Under the pieces are notes generated by a model that did not search any database, was not told where the DNA came from, and was given only the letters and a program-made list of their open reading frames with translations. From assembly GCF_000745235.1 (NCBI RefSeq), contig NZ_JQNL01000001.1:1302001-1366000 (forward strand): a stretch of 64,000 nt of DNA, read 5' to 3'. Below are positions 34,668 through 43,862 of the stretch, piece after piece (positions within the stretch are counted from its first letter, which is position 1; every line of letters begins with the position of its first letter). Made by a program: the position numbers and the translations under genes. This stretch comes from Luteibacter mycovicinus (GTDB lineage: Bacteria; Pseudomonadota; Gammaproteobacteria; Xanthomonadales; Rhodanobacteraceae).

Positions 34668-35309
34668 TCAGGCGAAACCGTGCTGTTTCAGAAAGGCCTC
34701 GTCGAGGCGCGGGGCATCGCCACTGGCGAGCAGGCGCTCGACGTAACGGGCGACCACGTCGACCTCGATGTTCACGGCGTCGCCGGGACGGCGATCCGAG
34801 AACGCCGTATGTTCGACGGTATGGGGGATGAGGTTCACCCCGAAACGGTGACCGCTCACTTCATTCACCGTGAGGCTGGTGCCATCGATGCAAACCGAAC
34901 CCTTGTGCGCGATGTAGCGAGCGAGGTCGGCCGGCACTTCGAAGGTCCAGCGCTGAGAACGCCCGTCCGGGACGACGGAGACGACCTTGCCGGCGCCATC
35001 CACGTGACCGGAGACCAGGTGACCGCCGAGGCGGTCGGCCAGGCGCAGCGCCTTCTCGAGGTTCACCGGGTCGCCGGCCTTGTGCTGGCCCAGCGTGGTG
35101 TGTGCGAGGGTCTCGTTGGAGACGTCGGCGGCAAAGTGCTTCGCGTCGAACTCGATCACGGTGAGGCACACGCCGGACACGGCGATGCTGTCGCCGAGGG
35201 CGACATCGGACATGTCGAGGGAAGCGGTATCGACGACGAGACGGACGTCACCGCCACGCGGCTCCAGCCGCGCGATGCGGCCGACGGCCTGGATGATGCC
35301 GGTGAACAT
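34668..35309 (-). CDS. ribE: Riboflavin synthase alpha chain
   Basis: Dismutates two lumazines to riboflavin plus the pyrimidine precursor. 213 residues made of two lumazine-binding repeats: MFTGIIQAVGRI and GDSIAVSGVCLTVIEF in the first, VNLEKALRLADRLGGHLVSGHVDG at the join, and GTSLTVNEVSGHRFGVNLIPHT in the second. First gene after the FMN riboswitch and its terminator. A strong GGAGGT lies 8 bases before the ATG, inside the end of a 15-codon open frame that stops one base ahead of it. Confidence 0.97.
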   Translation of the reverse strand: MFTGIIQAVGRIARLEPRGGDVRLVVDTASLDMSDVALGDSIAVSGVCLTVIEFDAKHFAADVSNETLAHTTLGQHKAGDPVNLEKALRLADRLGGHLVSGHVDGAGKVVSVVPDGRSQRWTFEVPADLARYIAHKGSVCIDGTSLTVNEVSGHRFGVNLIPHTVEHTAFSDRRPGDAVNIEVDVVARYVERLLASGDAPRLDEAFLKQHGFA

Positions 35310-35310
35310 G

Positions 35311-35358
35311 TCAGCGACCTCCGTGGATGGAGGCGGCGATGGAGAGTCGGTTTTTCAT
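35311..35358 (-). other. 15-codon open frame in the ribE leader
   Basis: Reads MKNRLSIAASIHGGR then TGA, stopping one base before the ribE ATG and containing the ribE Shine-Dalgarno site in its last codons. It starts after the riboswitch terminator. Its own ribosome-binding site (GGGAAA) is weak. It may couple ribosome arrival to ribE translation or be fortuitous. Confidence 0.35.
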
Positions 35359-35383
35359 GAAACGTTTCCCGCGGTGGTGAGCG

Positions 35384-35424
35384 AAAAACGCCCCAAGGCG
35401 CATGGCGCCGCTCGCTCCCTGGGG
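35384..35424 (-). terminator. Riboswitch expression-platform terminator
   Basis: On the minus strand CCCCAGG pairs with the CTTGGGG-side arm around a nested GGCGC-CAT-GCGCC hairpin, followed by CG and TTTTT. It lies 13 bases beyond the FMN aptamer and 75 bases before ribE, so ligand binding probably ends transcription here. Confidence 0.75.
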
Positions 35425-35436
35425 AACGTGCGACCG

Positions 35437-35584
35437 CCGTCTTCTTTCATCCGGACTGTAACCGTCGGCTCCGGCATCGAACCGGATCTGCTGACCTCCC
35501 GGCATGACACCGGGAGCGCTCGCGGGCTCGTTTCCTTACGGAAACCTACCGCCGGTGGGGAGTTTCGCCCCGCCCTGAAGACGC
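35437..35584 (-). ncRNA. FMN riboswitch (RFN element)
   Basis: Minus-strand sequence contains the conserved RFN blocks in order: CTTCAGGGCGGGGCGAAA, CTCCCCACCGGCGGTA, GAGCCCGCGAGCGC, GGTCAGCAGATCCGGT, GCCGGAGCCGACGGTTACAG and TCCGGATGAAAGAAG. Together they form the six-stem FMN aptamer. It sits in the 365-base gap upstream of ribE, controlling ribE-ribBX and probably the rest of the run down to ribH, while ribD is upstream and outside its control. The rest of the gap (35585-35674) shows nothing else. Confidence 0.95.
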
Positions 35585-35674
35585 TGTGGAGGCGAGAGAA
35601 TAGCATGCCGCCATCCCTCGCCCTGAGCGAGATGGGCATCGAACGCAGCGAATACAAGCTCCCGCCGGCCCGGG

Positions 35675-36661
35675 TCAGCCGCGTGCGGGTCGGAGCACCT
35701 GATCCATGACCCAGCTGGTGCGCGCGCCGCTCTCCGCGGTGGACGGGCAGACGCCCTTCCCCGTCAGCTCCGCCACGATCGATGCGATCAGTGGCTGCTG
35801 GATGTGTTCGGGATTGTCGATGTGGATGTCTTCGCGGCGCCCGTCCGACTCGAGCACGACCGGCCCGTCGCCGAAGGTGGCGAAGATCAGGCGACCGCGG
35901 TCGCCGACGATCTCGACGCGGTCCTCGCGGCGATCGGCACAGAAATTCCACACGCCCGTGCCGAGCACCCCGCTGTCGAAACGGAACGCCATGGCGACGG
36001 TGTCTTCCGCGGCATAAGCGTTCGCCTGATTCGTGGCCATGCCCCGGGCGTCGACGATGGGGCCGAGCAGGAAGTCGAGGATGTCCAGCGTATGGCAGCC
36101 GATATCGACGAACACGCCACCCCCGGAAATTTCAGGACGCACTGTCCACGGCAGATTCTCGGGATCGCGGTAGCGCGCTTCGAGCGGATGGTGCAGGACC
36201 ACGTTGACCAGCCGCGGCGTGCCGATGGCGCCTTCACGCAGCAGCCCGGCGATACGCCGGAAGCGCGGAAGAGCGCGGCGGTAATAGGCGACGAACACCG
36301 GCACGCCGGCCGCCCTGCCCGCATCGATGATCGCGTCACATTCGGTGCGATCGATCGCCATCGGCTTCTCGACGTACACCGGTTTGCCCGCCGCGATCGC
36401 CATCAACGCATAGTCGCGATGACTCGACGGCGGTGTCGCCACGTAAACCGCGTCGACGTCGGGATCGGCGACGAGCGCCGCGGCGTCGTCATACCAGCGA
36501 GGAACAGCGTGGCGCTGCGCATAATCGCGCGCCTTGTCGCCATCGCGGCGCATCACCGCGACCAGCGAGGAATCGGGGACTTTCTGGAACGCGGGGCCGC
36601 TCTTCACCTCGGTCACCGCGCCGCAGCCGATGATGCCCCAGCGAACACGCGCGTACGTCAT
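35675..36661 (-). CDS. Gfo/Idh/MocA-family NAD(P)-dependent oxidoreductase
   Basis: 328 residues. Rossmann motif WGIIGCGAV (8-16), the AVYVATPPSSH and YVEKPMA (catalytic lysine) blocks, and a C-terminal alpha/beta domain with GGGVFVDIGCHTLDILDFLLG, whose D and H complete the typical active site. Probably acts on a sugar or cyclitol; 1,5-anhydro-fructose reductase-like members look similar. The start overlaps the ribD stop by 4 bases, so it is co-translated with ribD although no link to riboflavin synthesis is known. Ends just upstream of the riboswitch. Confidence 0.88.
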   Translation of the reverse strand: MTYARVRWGIIGCGAVTEVKSGPAFQKVPDSSLVAVMRRDGDKARDYAQRHAVPRWYDDAAALVADPDVDAVYVATPPSSHRDYALMAIAAGKPVYVEKPMAIDRTECDAIIDAGRAAGVPVFVAYYRRALPRFRRIAGLLREGAIGTPRLVNVVLHHPLEARYRDPENLPWTVRPEISGGGVFVDIGCHTLDILDFLLGPIVDARGMATNQANAYAAEDTVAMAFRFDSGVLGTGVWNFCADRREDRVEIVGDRGRLIFATFGDGPVVLESDGRREDIHIDNPEHIQQPLIASIVAELTGKGVCPSTAESGARTSWVMDQVLRPARG

Positions 36662-37761
36662 GACGTCGGGCGCAACTGCAGTCGCGTGTCGTCACCGACC
36701 TGGCGACGATCCACCGTGGTCAGACGCCAGCGCGACGCCATGTCGTCGAGCGGCGGAAGGTGCAGCATCGGTCGCCCGGTGTGACCCAGCAGGATCGGCG
36801 CGACGTAAACGAGCAGTTCGTCGGCAAGCCCGGCGGCGAACAAGGCACCGCAAAGCACCGGCCCCGCCTCCACATGAACCTCGTTGACGTCACGCAGCGC
36901 CAGCCAGTGGAGCACGGTGCGCAGGTCGAGGCCTCCGGACGCTTCGCGACGCAGGGGCGCGCGCTGCACGTCGGCAAGATGCGCGGGAATCGCCGCATCC
37001 GCGGCATGGAACAGAACCGTCGGCGCCGACCCGTCGAGCACGCGCGCACCGGCGGGCGTACGCAATGAGGTATCGATGATGGCCCGCAGCGGAGGCACGA
37101 AGGACTGGCCTTCCGGCAGGCGGACGGTGAGTTGCGGATCGTCGGCGAGGACGGTGCCGCTGGCGGACAGGATCGCCGAGGAGCGCGCGCGCCAGCGCTG
37201 CACATCCGCGCGCGCCGCTTCGCCCGTGATCCATTTCGACGAGCCGTCGGCGAGCGCCGTGCGACCGTCGAGGCTCATGGCGAGTTTGACGCGCACCCAC
37301 GGCCGACCGCGCTGAATCCGGCTGAAGAACCCGATGTTGAGTTCGTGCGCGGCGTCACGCATCAGACCGACCTGCACGCCGATGCCCGCCGCACGAAGTT
37401 TTTCGATGCCTTCGCCGTCGACCTTGTCGAAGGGGTCCTCGTGCGCGATGACCACACGACCGACACCCGCGGCGATCAGCGCATCCGCGCACGGTGGCGT
37501 GCGGCCGTGATGTGCGCATGGCTCGAGGGTCACGTACGCCGTGGCGCCACGTGCCGACTCACCGGCTTCGTGCAGGGCGAAGATTTCCGCATGCGGTTCG
37601 CCGGCACGCGGGTGCCAGCCCGTGCCGAGCACGGTGTCGCCACGTGCGATGACGCAGCCCACGCGAGGATTCGGCTGGGTGGTGGCGAGCCCGTGCCCGG
37701 CGAGCCTAAGCGCGTGCGCCATGTGGACGTGATCCACGGCGGGGAAGAACGGCCGCGACAT
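36658..37761 (-). CDS. ribD: Bifunctional riboflavin biosynthesis deaminase/reductase RibD
   Basis: Deaminates and then reduces the pyrimidine intermediate after GTP cyclohydrolase II. 367 residues. The N-terminal cytidine-deaminase-like domain has the zinc set HAEIFAL and EPCAHHGRTPPC; the C-terminal reductase begins about residue 150 (RPWVRVKLAMSLDGRTAL, SKWITG) and has HVEAGPVLCGALF. It follows nrdR by 2 bases and overlaps the Gfo/Idh gene. It lies upstream of the FMN riboswitch and so is probably expressed from the glyA/nrdR promoter. Confidence 0.96.
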   Translation of the reverse strand: MSRPFFPAVDHVHMAHALRLAGHGLATTQPNPRVGCVIARGDTVLGTGWHPRAGEPHAEIFALHEAGESARGATAYVTLEPCAHHGRTPPCADALIAAGVGRVVIAHEDPFDKVDGEGIEKLRAAGIGVQVGLMRDAAHELNIGFFSRIQRGRPWVRVKLAMSLDGRTALADGSSKWITGEAARADVQRWRARSSAILSASGTVLADDPQLTVRLPEGQSFVPPLRAIIDTSLRTPAGARVLDGSAPTVLFHAADAAIPAHLADVQRAPLRREASGGLDLRTVLHWLALRDVNEVHVEAGPVLCGALFAAGLADELLVYVAPILLGHTGRPMLHLPPLDDMASRWRLTTVDRRQVGDDTRLQLRPTS

Positions 37762-37763
37762 CC

Positions 37764-38279
37764 TCAGCCCTTGCGCCCGCGCCTGGCCGCATCCAGCAGC
37801 GGCAATTGCAGGCCTTCGACCGAGGGCAGATCGCGCTCGAGCTTTTCGATTTCCTCGCGGAACGCGTGGACGTCCTCGAACCGGCGATAGACCGACGCGA
37901 AGCGCACGTAGGCCACCTGATCGAGGGGTTTGAGCTCACGCATCACGAGCTCGCCGACCTGGCGCGACGGGACTTCGCGCTCGCCGAGCCGACGCAGATC
38001 GTTGATGACCGCGCGCACCGCGGTATCCACCGCATCGCTGGCGACAGGCCGCTTCTGCAGCGCCCTCTCGAAGCTGACGCGCAGCTTGTGTTCGTCGAAC
38101 GGCTCGCGACGATCGCCGGATTTGACGATCGCCGGGAGCTTCAGTTCCGCCGTTTCGAACGTGTTGAACCGCTCGCCGCACTGCGGACACTCGCGCCGGC
38201 GACGCACCGTGCTCCCGTCTTCGGTGAGGCGGGAGTCGATGACGCGGGTGTCTTCATGCTGGCAGAACGGACAATGCAT
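37764..38279 (-). CDS. nrdR: Transcriptional repressor NrdR
   Basis: ATP-cone regulator of ribonucleotide reductase genes. 171 residues, slightly longer than usual. Zinc ribbon [18 protein letters not shown]...[13 protein letters not shown], then an ATP-cone from about residue 49 ([28 protein letters not shown]) to [13 protein letters not shown]. Between glyA (3 bases upstream) and ribD (2 bases downstream), the standard proteobacterial arrangement. Confidence 0.97.
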   Translation of the reverse strand: MHCPFCQHEDTRVIDSRLTEDGSTVRRRRECPQCGERFNTFETAELKLPAIVKSGDRREPFDEHKLRVSFERALQKRPVASDAVDTAVRAVINDLRRLGEREVPSRQVGELVMRELKPLDQVAYVRFASVYRRFEDVHAFREEIEKLERDLPSVEGLQLPLLDAARRGRKG

Positions 38280-38282
38280 CGA

Positions 38283-39539
38283 TCAGCCGTAAACCGGGAA
38301 CCTGGCGCACTGCGCCGTGACCTTCTCGCGGACCGAGGCGATGACCGCCTCGTCGCCCGGCGCGTCCAGCACGTCGCAGATCCACTGGGTCAGCTCGATG
38401 GTGTCCGCTTCCAGATAGCCGCGGGTGGTGATCGCCGGCGTACCGACGCGCAGGCCCGAGGTGACGAACGGCGAGCGCGGGTCGTTAGGTACGGCATTCT
38501 TGTTGACCGTGATGTGCGCCTTGCCGAGGGCCGCTTCCGCGTCCTTGCCGGTGACATCGCGGCCGATCAGGTCGACCAGCATCAGGTGGTTCTCGGTACC
38601 GCCGGAGACCACCTTGTAGCCACGCTCGATCAGCGTCTTCGCCATGGCCTTGGCGTTCTTCACGACCTGACCCTGGTACGCCTTGAACTCGGGCTCGAGC
38701 GCTTCCTTGAAGGCCACGGCCTTGGCCGCGATGACGTGCATCAGCGGACCGCCCTGGATACCCGGGAACACGATCGACTGGAGCTTCTTCTCAAGCTCCT
38801 CGCCGAGACCCTTCGCCACGATGATGCCGCCGCGCGGACCGCGAAGCGTCTTGTGCGTGGTGGACGTCACGACGTGGGCATGGTCGATCGGGCTCGGATA
38901 GTGCCCCGTGGCGACGAGGCCGGCGATGTGCGCCATGTCGACGAACAGGTACGCACCGACCTTGTCGGCGATCGCGCGGAAACGCGCCCAGTCCATGATC
39001 TGCGAATAGGCCGAGAAACCGGCGACGATCATCTTCGGCTTATGCTCGACGGCGAGCTTTTCGATCTCGTCGTAGTCGACCAGACCCGACTCCGGGTCGA
39101 TGCCGTACTGCACGGCATTGAAGATCTTGCCGGAGAAATTGACCTTGGCACCGTGGGTCAGGTGACCGCCGTGGGCGAGGCTCATGCCGAGAATCGTGTC
39201 ACCCGGCTGCAGCAGCGCGAAGTACACGGCCTGGTTCGCCTGCGAGCCGGAATGCGGCTGCACGTTGGCGTAGTCCGCCCCGAAGAGCTTTTTCAGACGC
39301 TCGATGGCCAGCTTCTCGGCGATGTCCACGTACTCGCAGCCGCCGTAGTAGCGCTTACCGGGATACCCCTCGGCGTACTTGTTGGTCAGCGACGAACCCT
39401 GGGCCTCCATGACGCGCGGGCTGGCGTAGTTCTCGGAGGCGATCAGCTCGACGTGATCTTCCTGGCGACGGGTCTCGTCGGCGATGGCCCTGGCGAGTTC
39501 GTCGTCATAGCCAGCGATCGTTGCATCCTTCGGGAACAT
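38283..39539 (-). CDS. glyA: Serine hydroxymethyltransferase
   Basis: Interconverts serine and glycine while loading tetrahydrofolate with one-carbon units. 418 residues from [18 protein letters not shown] (ATG 39537-39539, GAGGT upstream; a start 10 codons earlier is unconserved). [28 protein letters not shown], and the PLP lysine in [15 protein letters not shown] are all present. First gene of the long minus-strand run to the aldo/keto reductase. Confidence 0.98.
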   Translation of the reverse strand: MFPKDATIAGYDDELARAIADETRRQEDHVELIASENYASPRVMEAQGSSLTNKYAEGYPGKRYYGGCEYVDIAEKLAIERLKKLFGADYANVQPHSGSQANQAVYFALLQPGDTILGMSLAHGGHLTHGAKVNFSGKIFNAVQYGIDPESGLVDYDEIEKLAVEHKPKMIVAGFSAYSQIMDWARFRAIADKVGAYLFVDMAHIAGLVATGHYPSPIDHAHVVTSTTHKTLRGPRGGIIVAKGLGEELEKKLQSIVFPGIQGGPLMHVIAAKAVAFKEALEPEFKAYQGQVVKNAKAMAKTLIERGYKVVSGGTENHLMLVDLIGRDVTGKDAEAALGKAHITVNKNAVPNDPRSPFVTSGLRVGTPAITTRGYLEADTIELTQWICDVLDAPGDEAVIASVREKVTAQCARFPVYG

Positions 39540-39753
39540 CTCGACCTCATGGGGCAGGTGGGGAAACAAGACCGAAAGTGTAGCGGTAGCGGCGATTTGC
39601 GGCCACTGCCGCCCCGTCTCAAGGCAATTGGGACCCGCACCTACGTATCGCCGGGGCCACGCCCCGCCCGACTCCGGGGCGGGCGCCGACTCTGTGCGCC
39701 TTCGCTCGCAAAGTAAGGTTTGTCCGCGCTATGTGCGCATTTCCCCACACAGA

Positions 39754-40734
39754 ATGGATTCTGCATCGATGCACCTGCCTCGCTCCGGCCGACTCGCCGT
39801 CAGCCTGATTCTCTTCGCCACCGCGTGGCACGCGGGCGCCACGACCGCCGATGCCCGGGTCACCACCTTCGACAAGCACGTGTCGGCCGGCCTCCCGCAG
39901 GCGTTCTCCCTCCCGGTCGAAGATGGCCAGACCGCCCGCCGGGTGCTCGTGGCCCGGCGCCTCAACAGCGACGTGGTGCTTCCGGACGGCAATCACGCCA
40001 CGCTGTATACGGGTAACGTCGCCGGCCAGGAAGCCGTGTTCTCCCGGACTGGCGAGACGCTGAATATTTCCGTCGACGAACCCGCGGAGGGCAAGCTGAC
40101 GCGTTCCCGGCGAGCCGCCGCCCTTGCGAACCGCTCGCCGACGCCGCCGGAGAACGACGACGACCCGGCGGGGCCCGATGCGTTGCGCTTCTGGATCTTC
40201 CTGCACGACCGCGCGGGTGAGCCCGATTACGCGAAGTTCCATCACTGGTACCTGGGCTGGTGGATCAAGGATATGGAAACGGCGGTGCGGCCCGGCGTCG
40301 CGATCAAGGTCATCCTGCAGGCCAACGTGCCGGGTATCACCGATCTCGATTACATGAATGCAAAGCCGGAGGCGCTCTATCGGGAGCTGCTGGTCAATGC
40401 GCGGAAGTACGCGGAGGCGCGGGGCGAACGACCCGATCGACTGACCAAGTACATGCTTTTCGTCGGCGACAGACCGACCCGATGGAGGCAGGAAGGCACG
40501 TACGGTGAGTCCGAAGCCATGCGAGGGGTGGCCATGGCCACGGGCTGGGGCCCGCGTCACATCGTGGCTCATGAATTCGGTCACCTGCTGGATGCGCGGC
40601 ACGAATACGCCGAGACCCGCTGGTGCGTGACCAACATGAAGGACTACACCATCGGCTTCGTCAGCTGCCGCTACTACTCCAGGCGCAACGACGACCAGAT
40701 TCGCGCCTACGTGAGGCGCGCCCTGGAACCCTGA
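39754..40734 (+). CDS. Exported metzincin-like zinc metalloprotease, copy 1
   Basis: 326 residues with a signal peptide (cleavage near TTADA, about residue 34). The zinc site is HEFGHLLDARH (His273, Glu274, His277, His283), the long HExxHxxxxxH form of metzincins, followed after 11 residues by a Met-turn candidate in WCVTNMKDY (Met295). Cys291 and Cys305 could form a disulfide. Outside this region no family is recognised. The convergent gene 5 bases downstream encodes a relative with the same HEFGH, WCVTNM and C-terminal ..IRxYxR layout. ATG 39754 or 39769 both give the signal. Secreted protease or effector is inference. Confidence 0.72.
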   Translation: MDSASMHLPRSGRLAVSLILFATAWHAGATTADARVTTFDKHVSAGLPQAFSLPVEDGQTARRVLVARRLNSDVVLPDGNHATLYTGNVAGQEAVFSRTGETLNISVDEPAEGKLTRSRRAAALANRSPTPPENDDDPAGPDALRFWIFLHDRAGEPDYAKFHHWYLGWWIKDMETAVRPGVAIKVILQANVPGITDLDYMNAKPEALYRELLVNARKYAEARGERPDRLTKYMLFVGDRPTRWRQEGTYGESEAMRGVAMATGWGPRHIVAHEFGHLLDARHEYAETRWCVTNMKDYTIGFVSCRYYSRRNDDQIRAYVRRALEP

Positions 40735-40739
40735 CCGGC

Positions 40740-41930
40740 TCAGTTCAGGATCATGGAGAAGCTGCGTTCGGCCAGCACCTCCGGGTCGGGACCGTGCCGG
40801 AGATATGAACGGATGCGCCGGGCGTTGTCGTACGAAAAGCGGTGGCAGTCGCCGATGAGATCGGCGGTACCTGTCGCCATGTTGGTCACGCACCACCACC
40901 AGCCTTCGTAACGTCGCTCGGCCAGTCCGTGCTCGGCGCCCAGGGTGTGACCGAACTCGTGGGCCACGATGTTGACCCGGCCTTCGGTGGACGCCATGGC
41001 CTCGTTGCCGCCCTCGAACGCCACCCCGAAAGCGTCCGTCATCGGGCGGTCGCGGCTCATGAGCAGGTATTTGTGTTTGTAGGTCTTGCCATGGGCCAGG
41101 CCGTAAAGTTCGGCATAGGCCTTGACGGTCTCGTGCCAGTTGTCCAGCGCCTCGGGGTAGCCGTAAGGCATGTCGGTGACGCCGGGTATCCGATAGCGGT
41201 AGGACATGCGGATGTTCTCCGCCGGCAGGATCTTGCGCGCGAGTTCCGTAAGCCACCAGGCGGCGAACACGGAGTGGATATGCAGCGGTCTGGCGTCGAG
41301 ATCGTCGTGAATCAGAACGAAGAAATGAGGGGAATAGGCCAGCGGATCCTCGATGGCGCGGACGCCGCGCCCCAGCGATGCCTGCTCCGACAATAACGGC
41401 GGGTCCATGTCGAACGGCCACCCCGGCATGACGTGCGACTCGTCACGCGGCCGGGGGACGGGACGGCGTCCGGGCTCGGGAGCGTCGGGGTTCCGTACAC
41501 GCTCCCGCAGCACATCCGGACTCCCTGCCGTATAGCCCGTGACATCGACACCGTCCCGGACGGGCACGCTGATATCGACCTGAGTGCCGATCCGGGTGAT
41601 CGCCGCCTCCCGCCCGCCAAACAGACCGCGATACATGCGCCCGGCGGGCATCCCCGGAATGTCTACCTCGATATTCAGAGCATCCTGCACGACGAGCTGC
41701 GCCGCCGCGACGTCGCGGCGCGGGCGGTGGACGTCGACCGGCACGGCGATGTCGGCGGGCAGCCCGGCAGCCACCGCTTTATCGAACGCCTCGACGAAGC
41801 CACTCACCGGATCGTCGGCGGGCGCGGCGGGCGGGAGCGGATGTTCCGGCCCGTGCGCGAACGCACACGGCGTGGCGAGGAGGAGAGCCGCCAGCAGGCA
41901 CGGGCCGGCACGAAAGACGGGGAGAAACAT
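40740..41930 (-). CDS. Exported metzincin-like zinc metalloprotease, copy 2
   Basis: 396 residues with a signal peptide (LLAALLLATPCAFA, residues 12-25). HEFGHTLGAEH (His324, Glu325, His328, His334) is followed by WWWCVTNM with Met351 as Met-turn, and Cys347/Cys362 match the cysteine pair of copy 1. Shared blocks before the site include the IPGVTD element (NVPGITDLDY in copy 1) and the long linker between signal and catalytic domain. The N-terminal region holds a Pro/Arg-rich stretch (about 145-175) that could be a pro-segment. Divergent from ettA across 257 bases in which nothing definite was seen. Confidence 0.72.
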   Translation of the reverse strand: MFLPVFRAGPCLLAALLLATPCAFAHGPEHPLPPAAPADDPVSGFVEAFDKAVAAGLPADIAVPVDVHRPRRDVAAAQLVVQDALNIEVDIPGMPAGRMYRGLFGGREAAITRIGTQVDISVPVRDGVDVTGYTAGSPDVLRERVRNPDAPEPGRRPVPRPRDESHVMPGWPFDMDPPLLSEQASLGRGVRAIEDPLAYSPHFFVLIHDDLDARPLHIHSVFAAWWLTELARKILPAENIRMSYRYRIPGVTDMPYGYPEALDNWHETVKAYAELYGLAHGKTYKHKYLLMSRDRPMTDAFGVAFEGGNEAMASTEGRVNIVAHEFGHTLGAEHGLAERRYEGWWWCVTNMATGTADLIGDCHRFSYDNARRIRSYLRHGPDPEVLAERSFSMILN

Positions 41931-42187
41931 GCATTCAGTCCTTGAATGAGGGCGGAAGACCCGCCGGGGAGCGGAAGGTTACCGGCCCCGGACCGCCGCG
42001 GTGGGTCCACGGACAACCGCCGGGCGGCTGGCCTACGGGAATATCCGCCCTGCTCCCGGAACCGGTCGCAGACCCGCCCCGCGGCGTCACTGGCACCTCC
42101 CGCGACCCGCTATAATGGGAGTTTGTACCCGCGCGTCGACGCCCCCTCCACCTCGGAGGGCAGGCGGCCGCGCCTTCCGGAGGCCGC

Positions 42188-43846
42188 ATGCAATACATCT
42201 ACACCATGAATGGGGTGAGCAAGATCGTCCCCCCGAAACGCCACATCATCAAGGACATTTCCCTGTCCTTCTTCCCTGGCGCCAAGATCGGCCTGCTTGG
42301 TATCAACGGCTCGGGCAAGTCGACGGTGCTGCGGATCATGGCCGGCGTCGACAAGGACTTCCAGGGTGAGGCCCGCGCCAATCCGGGTACGAAAATCGGC
42401 TATCTCGCGCAGGAGCCGGACCTCGACCCGAACAAGACCGTACGCGAAGTGGTCGAAGAAGGCGTCTCCGAGGTCCTGGACGCCCAGAAGCGCCTCGAAG
42501 AGGTCTACGCGGCCTACGCGGAAGAAGGCGCCGACTTCGACAAGCTCGCCAAGGAGCAGGAGGCCCTCGAAGGCATCCTCGCCGCCAACGATGCGCATGC
42601 GCTCGAGCGCCAGCTCGAAGTGGCCGCCGACGCGCTGCGCCTGCCGCCCTGGGATGCCCTCGTCGGCCCCCTCTCCGGCGGTGAGAAGCGCCGCGTCGCC
42701 CTGTGCCGCCTGCTTCTGTCCAAGCCGGACATGCTTCTGCTCGACGAGCCCACCAACCATCTCGACGCCGAGTCGGTCGACTGGCTCGAAACCTTCCTGC
42801 ACGATTACCCGGGCACCGTGGTCGCGGTCACCCATGACCGCTACTTCCTCGACAACGCCGCCGAGTGGATCCTCGAACTCGATCGCGGTCGCGGCATTCC
42901 CTGGAAGGGCAACTACACCGAATGGCTCGAGCAGAAGGGCGAGCGCCTGAAGCAGGAAGCCAACCAGGAGAAGTCGCGTCAGAAGGCTCTGCAGAAGGAA
43001 CTCGACTGGATCCGCACGGCAGCCAAGGGACGTCAGTCCAAGGGCAAGGCGCGTATCAACCGCTTCGAGGAACTGAACTCGGTCGAGTACCAGCGCCGTA
43101 ACGAGACGAACGAAATCTTCATTCCGCCCGGTGAGCGCCTGGGTCAGGAGGTCATCGAGTTCAAGAACGTCACCAAGTCGTTCGGCGACCGCATGCTCAT
43201 CGAAGACCTGTCGTTCAAGATCCCGCCGGGCGCCATCGTCGGCATCATCGGCCCGAACGGCGCCGGTAAGTCCACGCTCATGAAGATGATCATGAACCTG
43301 GAAAAGCCGGACTCGGGCGAGGTCAAGCATGGCCATACGGTCAAGCTCGCCTACGTCGACCAGTCGCGCGACGCCCTGGATCCGAAAAACAACGTGTGGC
43401 AGGAAGTGTCGGGCGGCTCGGACATCCTCACCATCGGCAACTTCGAAATCCAGTCACGCTCGTACATCGGCCGCTTCAACTTCAAGGGTACCGACCAGCA
43501 GAAGATCGTCGGTCAGCTGTCGGGTGGTGAGCGTGGCCGCCTGCACATGGCCAAGACGCTGCTCCAGGGTGGCAACGTGCTGCTGCTCGATGAGCCGTCC
43601 AACGATCTCGACGTGGAAACCCTGCGCGCGCTCGAAGACGCCCTGCTCGAGTTTCCGGGCTGCGCCGTGGTCATCTCGCATGACCGCTGGTTCCTCGATC
43701 GCATCGCCACACACATCATCGCGTTCGAAGGCGACTCGCACGTCGAGTTCTTCCCGGGCAACTACAACGAATACGAAGCCGACAAGAAGCGTCGCTTCGG
43801 TGATGACGCCGGCCCGAAGCGCGTCAAATACAAGAAACTGGTCTGA
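42188..43846 (+). CDS. ettA: Energy-dependent translational throttle protein EttA (ABC-F)
   Basis: Ribosome-associated ABC-F ATPase that gates the first peptide bond according to ATP/ADP. 552 residues, no membrane domain. First ATPase: GINGSGKST (38-46), LSGGEKRRVALCRLLLS, LLLDEPTNHLDAESVDWLE. Between the domains is the P-site tRNA interaction arm (about 245-300, Lys/Gln-rich). Second ATPase: GPNGAGKSTLMKMI, LSGGERGRLHMAKTLLQ, LLLDEPSNDLDVETLRALE. SD GGAGG lies 5 bases ahead of the ATG. Confidence 0.97.
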   Translation: MQYIYTMNGVSKIVPPKRHIIKDISLSFFPGAKIGLLGINGSGKSTVLRIMAGVDKDFQGEARANPGTKIGYLAQEPDLDPNKTVREVVEEGVSEVLDAQKRLEEVYAAYAEEGADFDKLAKEQEALEGILAANDAHALERQLEVAADALRLPPWDALVGPLSGGEKRRVALCRLLLSKPDMLLLDEPTNHLDAESVDWLETFLHDYPGTVVAVTHDRYFLDNAAEWILELDRGRGIPWKGNYTEWLEQKGERLKQEANQEKSRQKALQKELDWIRTAAKGRQSKGKARINRFEELNSVEYQRRNETNEIFIPPGERLGQEVIEFKNVTKSFGDRMLIEDLSFKIPPGAIVGIIGPNGAGKSTLMKMIMNLEKPDSGEVKHGHTVKLAYVDQSRDALDPKNNVWQEVSGGSDILTIGNFEIQSRSYIGRFNFKGTDQQKIVGQLSGGERGRLHMAKTLLQGGNVLLLDEPSNDLDVETLRALEDALLEFPGCAVVISHDRWFLDRIATHIIAFEGDSHVEFFPGNYNEYEADKKRRFGDDAGPKRVKYKKLV

Positions 43847-43862
43847 CGAAGTCGTCACCCTG

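Noticed and set aside
39640-39710. C/G-rich inverted stretch upstream of the first metzincin gene
   Set aside because: Arms can be paired in several overlapping ways with short stems; looks like low-complexity G+C-rich sequence rather than a defined hairpin.
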